A stretch of DNA of 64,000 nucleotides. It comes from RGIG5579 sp045543495 (GTDB taxonomy: Bacteria; Bacillota; Clostridia; Oscillospirales; SIG627). Shown here piece after piece: positions 22,806-31,102 of the stretch. The notes under the pieces were generated by a model. The model saw nothing but the letters and a program-made list of their open reading frames with translations, was not told the DNA's origin and did no database searches. Every line of letters starts with the position of its first letter. Positions within the stretch are counted from its first letter, which is position 1. The translations under genes were made by a program, and so were the position numbers. The stretch spans positions 1 through 64,000 of the forward strand of contig JAZQMO010000015.1 of assembly GCA_045543495.1 (NCBI GenBank), given 5' to 3'.

Positions 22806-23685
22806 AATGAATGCCCTGTCTCACTGTGTCAGCGTGTCAGGTTGCGAGACAAAATTGATGGAACACATCAAGACTTATCTTGAAGAAAGACAAATATCGG
22901 TTTTCAAAGAAAACGATTGTCTTATTGTGAAAAAAGAGGGCAAAAGAAAAGAGAAGCATTTGATCTTTCTGTCGGTCGCTGCTGATCTACCGGGCTTCAT
23001 TTGTCTTTCCACGGATCAAAAGAAATCTTATCTTGCAAAAACCGGCTCTTTTGATCTGGCCGGCGAGGATTTACCAAAGCTTTTGGATGAAAGCGGACAT
23101 CGCCATATTTTGAAAACAGAATGTAAAGACTCACAGGATTATTATGTTTCAAAGGGAAACTTAAAGCTTGGCGATGTTTTAAGCTTTTCCACTGCATTTT
23201 CAGAGAAAAATGAAAGGATGACGGGTCGTTTGGCAGGGCGATATGCTCTTTTAGCCTTGATCATGACCCTTGCGGGGGAAGAATTCAGCAACGATGTTTT
23301 GATATCATTTACCGCAAGTTCCCTTACCTCAGCTTGCAGAGAAAACGGTTTGATTCGTCGTTTTCGACCTGATCAAGTAATTCTTTTGGGACAAACCGAA
23401 TCCGTCTCAGACGCTCCGATTCTTTTGAAAAAGGACGGAAAGGCTTTCGGACCCCGACTTTTTAGCAACGAAATGAAGACTGATTTTGAAAAATCAGGTC
23501 TTCGCTTTGATGTAAAGCTTCGTGCAAAATCCGTCACCAAAGCGGAAAGTATTTATTCTGTTTTTGATCTTCCCGTTCTCCCGATTTTATTGCCTGTGGA
23601 ACAAATGAATCAAAAGGATGAATCCGTTTTAACAAAGTCTGTGGATCATACTCTTTCCCTTCTTCGTCATTTACTGAATCAATAA
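22795..23685 (+). CDS. M42-like protein lacking catalytic residues, copy 3
   Basis: 296 residues. The overall layout follows copies 1 and 2 (NALSHCVSVSGCETKLMEHI at the start, KLGDVLSF before the barrel, and a C-terminal run ending in LLRHLLNQ), but the metal ligands are gone: SHMDEVG is SVAADLPG, ALDNRIG is RLAGRYA, the Glu pair is replaced by TASSLTSACRENG, and the last His motif is absent. The frame is intact with a good GAGGTGG site, so it looks like a maintained pseudoenzyme, perhaps a structural subunit of a mixed complex. That role is inference. Confidence 0.75.
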   Translation: MIPKMNALSHCVSVSGCETKLMEHIKTYLEERQISVFKENDCLIVKKEGKRKEKHLIFLSVAADLPGFICLSTDQKKSYLAKTGSFDLAGEDLPKLLDESGHRHILKTECKDSQDYYVSKGNLKLGDVLSFSTAFSEKNERMTGRLAGRYALLALIMTLAGEEFSNDVLISFTASSLTSACRENGLIRRFRPDQVILLGQTESVSDAPILLKKDGKAFGPRLFSNEMKTDFEKSGLRFDVKLRAKSVTKAESIYSVFDLPVLPILLPVEQMNQKDESVLTKSVDHTLSLLRHLLNQ

Positions 23686-24022
23686 ACAAAAAGGGGCTGT
23701 AAAAAAAGAAGGCTAAAAAATTTGCGATGCATACATTGCTGTTTTTGACGGAAAGCAATACGCTTCGGATACAGATTGTTTCGTGCCCTTGGTAGAACGC
23801 TTTGTGCAGAGAATTAACCCAAATTCATCAAGAGGTACTGAAAAACCTGAATAGCATCCACGGTGCTCTTCTTCGTATGAATCGAAGCATTCTTTCGTTG
23901 TACTTTTTCGACCCCCTTATTCTGTTAAAATCTTTGTTTTTCCCTTAAATGAACCAAGACTCACCCTTTCGAGTGAGTCTTGTCTTTTTATCGCGACTTT
24001 CTTTACAGCCCCTTTTTTGTTT
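23684..24022. mobile_element. MITE-like segment with terminal inverted repeats
   Basis: aaacaaaaaggggctgtaaa (23684-23703) is repeated in inverted form at 24002-24022 with a one-base indel. The roughly 340-bp interval lies exactly between two convergent genes and shares a few bases with both stop codons. Inside is a degenerate short frame (DAYIAVFDGKQYASDTDCFV then a stop after about 45 residues) and a terminator-like hairpin. No transposase is encoded. It fits a non-autonomous miniature element or a short IS remnant; the family could not be named. Confidence 0.55.
23955..23982 (+). terminator. Hairpin terminator inside the inverted-repeat segment
   Basis: A 10-bp stem (caagactcac/gtgagtcttg) followed by a T-rich run (tctttttatc). 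It would end the murD-M42 transcript. Confidence 0.75.
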
Positions 24023-27000
24023 TTACCTAAACTTATCCTTCTCTTTTAGAGATTTCAATTCCTTCATAAGCTCAAGATACCAGCCTGCCGCGCCCGTATA
24101 CCAGCTCCATCCACCGTGACCGCGATTCCCTTGCGCAGTGTAAACATCACCGCAAAGGACATAAGGCTCCCTTTGATATCGTTTGAAATGCTCTTGGGAA
24201 ACGTTCACAAAGGGATCGATTCGCTCGGAAACCTGTATGCCGTAACGAATCAATTTATCATTCTTTGTTATTTTACCAAAACGGATCAGCGCCAATGCGA
24301 ACCACACAGCGGCATGGGTATACTGACCGCCGTTTTCTCTGACCCCTTGGGCATATCTCTGAATATATCCGGGGGTCGGCTCCGTTTCGGAGAAGGGTCT
24401 TCGAAACAGTGCTGTGGTTCGGTGCTTTTCATCTGATAGGATCTCAAAGGCGGCCTCCAAGGCGCTTGTCACCTTCTTATCGTCCAAGGCAAGGTCGGTT
24501 CCCCGAAAGGCAAGATAATAAAAGGCAGAAAACGCTTGCGTGATCAAATCAATGCTGCATTCACTTTCCAGAGTAATATCAGACCCCAACACCCGACCGC
24601 TTGTTTCATAACAACGGACGAACCAGCTGCCGTTAAAGGCTTGCTCCAAGGATTCTGATAGGAAGCGCAGTTTGGATTGAATCAAATCTCTGAATTCTTT
24701 TGAAACATAAGGCATAATCCCCTTCAGAGCAATGGATGAAAAGAAGCCAAGCCAAACGCTCTCTCCGTCCAGTCGGTTCATACCGTCATTCCAATCACCT
24801 GAGCCAATCATCGGAAGTCCGTGTTCCCCGAAACTTCGGTTCAAATATAGATAAGCGGCACGCTCCAGGTGCTCACGGAAGGTTCCCGAGCTGCCTTTTT
24901 CAGGGGTCAAATACGATTCGGCTTTGTCGCCGAGCGGCTCAGATCTCAAAAACGGTACCCGATATTCTAAAATACTATGATCCAATGTTTCTTCTAAATA
25001 TCGAGCAGCAACATACAAAAGCCACAAATAGTCATCGCTGCAAAGGGTGCGAACCCCTGCATCACATTTTCCGTCCTTGCGACTGATGTGCCACCAATGC
25101 TGAACATCCCCTTCTTCAAACTGATGCGCTGCACAGCGGAGCAAATGGTTTCTCACAATTTCGGGATTAGACTTCAAAAAGATCAAGCAGTCCTGAAGCT
25201 GGTCCCGAAAGCCGTATGCTCCGCTGGATTGATATTGCCCTGTTCTCCCGTAAAACCGAGCGTGAACGGCTTGGTAACGGATCCAGCTTTCCTTTTCATC
25301 TGCGCCGGGATCAATGGAAAGATCCAATATCGCTCTTTCCTTTTGCAAAAGATCCTCCATAGATCCGGTTGATACGATCCTTCGGATCCATTGAAAATGC
25401 TTTTCATTGGTATAGGCTCCGAGAAACATCAAGTTCTCTTCTTTTGCAGCTACGGTTATCTCCAAGCGATCCTTCCACCTCTTCCAAGCGGGGCTTCCTT
25501 CTCTTACTCCAAAATACGCAAAATGATCGTATTCGCCCGAAAGCACAGGTGCAAAGCTGACCATCTTCTCTTTTAAGCAAACCTCCACATTATGCTTGGG
25601 AGCACTTCCCATAGCGGGAACAAAGGAATAGACAAGCTTAGCATTTTCCTTAACGGAAGAAGGTAAAGATACAAAAACGATCTTTCCCGATGTCAGGTGA
25701 GAAATTGTGGCAATGACCTTGAAGGCTTCCCCTTGAAGCTTTCCTTCGTATACGGCAAATCCTCTTTGATAACGGACTTTTTCCGCAATTCGTAGCAGAT
25801 CATATCGTTTGTCGCCCACTTCCAAATAAATTTTTTCTCCATCCGTCTCTTTGGGAAGGTTATCCCACTTTGTAATTCTCATTAGCCCCGCATTGCGCAT
25901 CCAAGTAAACCCAAGAGAGTTTTGATTACAAACAAAGCCACAGATGTGATTGGAAACGACATGGGAAAACGGCACGGGAGGATCAAACGAAGCTTTATCC
26001 ACGACGATCTCTTCCTTGGAAATTTTTGCCACAGGTGAATAGGAATCCTTATTTTTGAATTCAGAAACTATTTCTTCCTTTGCAGAAGTGGCAGGCGCTT
26101 CTTTTTGATGGAACGAAAGATTTTTCAGTACCTCCAATTCCTCCTGATCGTTGGTGCAAATAAAATGAATTCCTCTTTTTGCGCCAAGCAAATATTCACA
26201 TTTATATTTCGAAATTAAGGAGGTCAAACGGTCTCTGGTTTCATCAAAATACCCCCTTTGGGAAGAATGATAGAAGACAAGGTCGATTCCGATTCCCGCA
26301 AGAATGAGCTTTTTCGTGACACGTATCGCTTGTGAAACCAACAAAATCAAAGAGGAATCAAGATGATTGACACAAATGGATAAAATAGGGTCATCCCCTG
26401 AAATACCGTATTTCCATATGCTGTTGATCGGATGATTCGATAAAGAATCCTTTGGTATCATTTGAATGGGATTTTTCAGGCTTGCCAATAATCTTTGTTC
26501 CAGTTCAAAGCACTTTTTGTCATAAAAGCACAGTTTTTGATAGCGAGCTGATCGTACATAGCCTTTTTCCAGCAATTCACTTCGCAAATTGTATGCACCG
26601 TCGATCCAGCTTTTACGATCCTTCGGTGTTTTCGAATCCGAAAACTCAAAAATCCAATATGCTTTGGAACCCATTCCGTGTTCAAAGCTTTTTGTCAGTG
26701 TTATAGTTCCGTCTATCAGTGGACGTTTGGAAAAATGAAGCTCGCAGGGTTCACCGTACAGCTTGACATCAAAATTTTGACTTGAGGTACAATGCAAATA
26801 AGAATGCTTTACATCTCCTCTTTTGCAAATTGTAAAGCCGCTTGCATTTCTGTCAGCCTCCAGGGAAAGAGCTTGAAAAGCGGGGTGAGCACGATAGACC
26901 CGCTCATTTTGTAATACAGCGGTGAAAAGCAAAGATATAGCGCATTTTTCCCTCGTGCCCTGAATCTCACTACGGATCAAAAATGCTTTGTTTCCACTAA

Positions 27001-30000
27001 TAAGTTCAATACGGATCAGTACGGTGATCTTTTCATATCTTAAATCCATTTCAAGATGATTGGAGCCGAAGCGAAGCTTTTTTTCCAGCCTCTGATCCTT
27101 CCAATCAAATTCATGATTTCCCAATTTGATTTTGAATTGAATGCCACCGTTTTCAGAATCAAACAGATCCGATCCGCCTACCAAAAAGCGATTATCTCCG
27201 TTTGAATAGAATAAAATTGTACTTCTGCCGTCTGTAATTAAATTGGCATTTTTCCCTGTCTCGTCTACGGGATAAAGAGATGATTTCTTGTTGGGTACGA
27301 GCCTTTTGGTAATTTCAATGCTTCCTTTTTTGCGAAGGATTTTTCCTTCAATGGGAAAACGCTCTGCCAAAAGTTCTTTTTTTGCGGAGAAATTATCGTA
27401 ACCCATAAATTCGGATTGAACATAGCGGTCGCAAATGGCATTACACAAAGAAAGAACAGACATTCCCTTGTGATGCGACATATAGGAATACACAATCGAA
27501 TAGTCTCCCAAATAATTGGAATGAAACTCACAGGCTTCATAGAATCCGAACCGTCCCTTCAAGCCGATTTTTTCCAATTCCAAAAGGTTTTCCAAGACAT
27601 CTTTCTCCCCTCGTTCCAACATAAGGAAGCTGGAATAGGGTGAAATCACTTTTTCTCTGGAGATAGATTCTTGCGATGATAGGTGCTCTACCCCAAATGC
27701 TTTATACTGATAATTGTCATCGTGATCGGTAAGGCTGTATCCGCTTTCGCTGATGCCGAAAACTGTGCCTTGAACGCTGCATCGCACCTTGGATTTCTTT
27801 TGACCAAAATGCGCAAAGGAAAGACTTTCATCCTCCATCGAATTGTCAACAACCGGCAAAAACAGCGGAGCCATAAAGTACTCAAATGCCGTTCCTGACC
27901 AAGATCCGACCCCCACTCTGCCGCCAAAGGACAAAAGAGGTCTTGACAAGTTGTACCAAAGCTGCGATGAAACCTTTCCGAGGGCAATGGCAGAAAAAGC
28001 AGTAATTCTTGCTTCGCTCATATAGTGATCGTAAACGCCGCAAGATGCCTCTTTTTTGTCAGGAAAAACTCCAACCTTAAACAAGTATTTTTGGAAATCC
28101 AAAAGACTTAAAAAATCCGCTCGGTTTATGATGGTTTGCAGATCATTTAATATTTCCCGAATTCGACCGTCTTCTTTTTCATAATGTTTTAATGCGCTGA
28201 AGCAAAAAATAGCACAGGCAACAAAATTTCCGCTGTCTACCGTTGACACGAAGCGGTCTCCGATCACCCCCAGTGTATTCAAATCATACCAGTTGAATAA
28301 ATGGCCGTTCCAGGTTTCCAAACGCTGAATGGTTTTAAGCGTTTTTTGAAGTCTTCTGCAAATCTCGGTCGTGGATATTAGTTCCATTTTTCTCGCACAA
28401 ACAAGGCTCGCCAAATAAAGCCCCATGTTCGTGGGCGAGGTTCTCATGGCTACTTTTTCGCAAGGTTCCAGTTGAATGTTATCCGGAGGCAGATAATTTG
28501 TTTTTTCTCCTACTGAAAATTCAAAGAATGAAAATTCTTCCCTTGCATATTCCTTTAATTGCGCAAGCTCACGTTCGCTCCACGGACTTTGGAGATCATA
28601 AGGCTTTGACACCAAATGAGCAATAACGGGAAATAAGAGCCACAGCAGTGCAACAAGCCGTGTTACGGCATTGTTTCCAATCATGAGAACGGGGATCGCA
28701 AGCAAAACGGATGGGAAATAAAAAATGAACGAATTGCTTTTGGAAAACGGAGAATAAACCTCCCACTCCAATAGCTTCTTTTTGCTTTTCAACATTCGGT
28801 AGAGGGCCCGTATAATGGCATCGGAAAAATACCAAGCCTCAAAGGCGATGGCAGAAAGAGAGAGAAAGCACTGATAAAAAGAATTTAGCACCAAATTTCT
28901 CATTTTTGTTGCAAATCTTCGGTGTAAATGCTCCAAATTCCCGTGAAGAACAAGGCCTGTTGTGGTAATAAACAAAGACTCAAAGTGAAACAGCAAGCAT
29001 AGCAAAGCACAAACGGTGGCGTATACTTTTCCAAAAGCGGAAGAGACCGCAAGTAGAAGCAGCTCCGAAACAGGAACCAAGTAAGAGATCAAGTTTTCAA
29101 AAGCAAAATACTGCCGAGCAAGAGATAGTCGGGGATAAAGAATCAGGTTTTGAACATCCCCTCGAATCCACCTGTGTTGCCTTTTATAATAGCTATTCAG
29201 GGATTGGGGATTGGAATCGGCAAAATTCTCGCTTTCAGCAAGGCCGCATCGGCAAAAAGAGCCCTCGGGCATATCGTGACTTAATATTTTTTGTTCCGGG
29301 ATCGCAAGGCGTACTGTTCTCAGATACGCCGATACATCAATCAATCCCTTCCCGCAAAAATTCGCTTCCCCCAAGGAGCTTTGCATGGTATCAAAGCCTG
29401 CAGTTGCATAAACGGGTAAGCCGCCTCCGTTGGAATTCATTTTTCCCAAAGGCGTTTTGATAGGTTCAAAAAGAGACGGAATGATTTTCGGTTGCAAAAT
29501 ACCGTGTCCCGATATCACCTGTTCCCGTCCATTCTTGTTTTCATATACAGGACGGTTGAAGGGGTGCTTTGCAATTCCCACAAGTCTTGCCACCTGTCCG
29601 ATGGAAAGTCCTGTATCTGCATCCAGCGTCACAAGATAACGGGTTCCCACCAATTCATCACATAGCCCGAAAAACATAAGGCCCTTTTGCGTATCACCCG
29701 AGAAATGTGCCATGAGCTGTTCAATGGCTCCACGCTTTCTCTCATAGCCAACATATTTTCCTTCACATTTGTGAAAAACACGCTCCCGTATACACGCGAA
29801 GAACACAGGATGATCCCGGTTAAGCTTCTGAATTTCAGCCTCTAAACAGGAAATTATCCCTTCGTCCTCCGCTCGCCTTGCCACTTCGGCTTCTTTCAGA
29901 TCACAAAGGAGCCCAAAATAAACACTATCCCCTTCTGTATAATTGTTAATTTTATAGGATTTGATTTTTTGAACCAATTGCTCTATATCAGATTCTTTCG

Positions 30001-30955
30001 TAATCAATGAGGAGATTATTACACAGGTTTGATCCTCTTTTTCGATCTTAGCCTGCTTTAAGGCCGCCAAAGGCATCGGTTTATTCAAAAGACCGTATAT
30101 AAAATCTACAAATCTTTTGGTAAAAAAGTAAAGCGGAAGCAGAACAAAACAGGTTAAAACCGCATTTTGAATCGTGCATGCAAAATAGATCAACAATATG
30201 AAATAAAGCGAAAGAACATACAGAATATAATTCGTCCGCTTGGTTTTAAAATTCAAATAAAAGCCGATATGATTCTTTTCTTTCTGCGCTTTTTTTAATG
30301 CAAGAGCCGCAAATTCCTCAGGCTTTAATTTTTTTCTTTTCGCCTCTCTTTTGATTTGCTCCCGATAATGCAATTGAGTGGAGCGAGTCATTTTTGAATA
30401 CGTTGCGTCAGGGTCTTGCTTCAATATTTTATCAAGAGGAGAAAACTGTAATTCCAACAAATGAAAATTGATCTGCATCATTTTATGGATACAAATAATG
30501 TATCGGATCAGTTCGGAGGAACAAATTTTGACACAGCGCAAAATATGAAAAGCGATGTAATATGCAAGGAGACACGGAAAGCCGTTGACATCACTTTCCT
30601 TGGGATTGGTTTGTCCCGATAAGAACGAGTAAATAGACTCGATGCAGTCCTGTTCACAGGTAAAATCCTCAAGCTCAGTCGCCTTTCTGAAAAACAAAGC
30701 ATAACGGTTTGAAATAGTACCGCTGCAAGAAATATAGCGCTTTATAAAGACCTTGATTGTGTCCAAATTGTCAGTAAGCCACTGCTTATCATTTTGGCTT
30801 AAGCCTATATTGTTTTCCTTAACAAGGCTAAAAAGCTCCTTAAAAAGAACGTTCGCCCTTCTCCTGATATCCTTGAACGAAACCTCTTGATTATTTTCTT
30901 CTACCTGCCCCAGACATAAGATCAATTGTTCGGTATTCATAGAAACCTCAATCAT
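24023..30955 (-). CDS. Cyclic beta-1,2-glucan synthase-like protein (GT84-GH189-GH94)
   Basis: 2310 residues. N-terminal 230 residues are helical, ending with the TRSTQLHYREQIK segment typical of the family. Two membrane spans follow (about 240-285), then a GT84 glycosyltransferase domain with YLVTLDADTGL at about 443 and the QxxRW-like HRWIRGDVQN near 610, more membrane spans (about 640-790), a GH189-like transglycosylation domain (TNMGLYLASLVCA, ETWNGHLFNWYD, about 840-1200), and C-terminal GH94 phosphorylase modules with EGDVQHWWH, DDYLWLLY and GSGDWNDGMN near 2057. In Brucella and Rhizobium such proteins make cyclic beta-1,2-glucans from UDP-glucose. Product here is inferred. A Met at residue 6 is an equally possible start (GAGG upstream). 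Confidence 0.88.
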   Translation of the reverse strand: MIEVSMNTEQLILCLGQVEENNQEVSFKDIRRRANVLFKELFSLVKENNIGLSQNDKQWLTDNLDTIKVFIKRYISCSGTISNRYALFFRKATELEDFTCEQDCIESIYSFLSGQTNPKESDVNGFPCLLAYYIAFHILRCVKICSSELIRYIICIHKMMQINFHLLELQFSPLDKILKQDPDATYSKMTRSTQLHYREQIKREAKRKKLKPEEFAALALKKAQKEKNHIGFYLNFKTKRTNYILYVLSLYFILLIYFACTIQNAVLTCFVLLPLYFFTKRFVDFIYGLLNKPMPLAALKQAKIEKEDQTCVIISSLITKESDIEQLVQKIKSYKINNYTEGDSVYFGLLCDLKEAEVARRAEDEGIISCLEAEIQKLNRDHPVFFACIRERVFHKCEGKYVGYERKRGAIEQLMAHFSGDTQKGLMFFGLCDELVGTRYLVTLDADTGLSIGQVARLVGIAKHPFNRPVYENKNGREQVISGHGILQPKIIPSLFEPIKTPLGKMNSNGGGLPVYATAGFDTMQSSLGEANFCGKGLIDVSAYLRTVRLAIPEQKILSHDMPEGSFCRCGLAESENFADSNPQSLNSYYKRQHRWIRGDVQNLILYPRLSLARQYFAFENLISYLVPVSELLLLAVSSAFGKVYATVCALLCLLFHFESLFITTTGLVLHGNLEHLHRRFATKMRNLVLNSFYQCFLSLSAIAFEAWYFSDAIIRALYRMLKSKKKLLEWEVYSPFSKSNSFIFYFPSVLLAIPVLMIGNNAVTRLVALLWLLFPVIAHLVSKPYDLQSPWSERELAQLKEYAREEFSFFEFSVGEKTNYLPPDNIQLEPCEKVAMRTSPTNMGLYLASLVCARKMELISTTEICRRLQKTLKTIQRLETWNGHLFNWYDLNTLGVIGDRFVSTVDSGNFVACAIFCFSALKHYEKEDGRIREILNDLQTIINRADFLSLLDFQKYLFKVGVFPDKKEASCGVYDHYMSEARITAFSAIALGKVSSQLWYNLSRPLLSFGGRVGVGSWSGTAFEYFMAPLFLPVVDNSMEDESLSFAHFGQKKSKVRCSVQGTVFGISESGYSLTDHDDNYQYKAFGVEHLSSQESISREKVISPYSSFLMLERGEKDVLENLLELEKIGLKGRFGFYEACEFHSNYLGDYSIVYSYMSHHKGMSVLSLCNAICDRYVQSEFMGYDNFSAKKELLAERFPIEGKILRKKGSIEITKRLVPNKKSSLYPVDETGKNANLITDGRSTILFYSNGDNRFLVGGSDLFDSENGGIQFKIKLGNHEFDWKDQRLEKKLRFGSNHLEMDLRYEKITVLIRIELISGNKAFLIRSEIQGTREKCAISLLFTAVLQNERVYRAHPAFQALSLEADRNASGFTICKRGDVKHSYLHCTSSQNFDVKLYGEPCELHFSKRPLIDGTITLTKSFEHGMGSKAYWIFEFSDSKTPKDRKSWIDGAYNLRSELLEKGYVRSARYQKLCFYDKKCFELEQRLLASLKNPIQMIPKDSLSNHPINSIWKYGISGDDPILSICVNHLDSSLILLVSQAIRVTKKLILAGIGIDLVFYHSSQRGYFDETRDRLTSLISKYKCEYLLGAKRGIHFICTNDQEELEVLKNLSFHQKEAPATSAKEEIVSEFKNKDSYSPVAKISKEEIVVDKASFDPPVPFSHVVSNHICGFVCNQNSLGFTWMRNAGLMRITKWDNLPKETDGEKIYLEVGDKRYDLLRIAEKVRYQRGFAVYEGKLQGEAFKVIATISHLTSGKIVFVSLPSSVKENAKLVYSFVPAMGSAPKHNVEVCLKEKMVSFAPVLSGEYDHFAYFGVREGSPAWKRWKDRLEITVAAKEENLMFLGAYTNEKHFQWIRRIVSTGSMEDLLQKERAILDLSIDPGADEKESWIRYQAVHARFYGRTGQYQSSGAYGFRDQLQDCLIFLKSNPEIVRNHLLRCAAHQFEEGDVQHWWHISRKDGKCDAGVRTLCSDDYLWLLYVAARYLEETLDHSILEYRVPFLRSEPLGDKAESYLTPEKGSSGTFREHLERAAYLYLNRSFGEHGLPMIGSGDWNDGMNRLDGESVWLGFFSSIALKGIMPYVSKEFRDLIQSKLRFLSESLEQAFNGSWFVRCYETSGRVLGSDITLESECSIDLITQAFSAFYYLAFRGTDLALDDKKVTSALEAAFEILSDEKHRTTALFRRPFSETEPTPGYIQRYAQGVRENGGQYTHAAVWFALALIRFGKITKNDKLIRYGIQVSERIDPFVNVSQEHFKRYQREPYVLCGDVYTAQGNRGHGGWSWYTGAAGWYLELMKELKSLKEKDKFR

Positions 30956-31024
30956 AATTTTACCTTATTATGTTTCAAATTGCGAAAAGGTATACAAATT
31001 CCAAAGGTAAATGCAGAAAAGCAC

Positions 31025-31053
31025 TTGCATTTTTTTGCTATTTAGAGTAAAAT
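31025..31053 (+). promoter_or_regulatory. Promoter of valS
   Basis: TTGCAT and TAAAAT with a 17-base spacer, 50 bases before the start. The short leader leaves no room for a T-box. Confidence 0.75.
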
Positions 31054-31102
31054 AAATTGATATGTTGTTTTCAACAAATGACAAAATGATCAGAGGTAAA
31101 AA

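Noticed and set aside
30956..31102. T-box riboswitch ahead of valS
   Set aside because: The leader is only about 40 bases after the promoter and lacks the T-box sequence and antiterminator.
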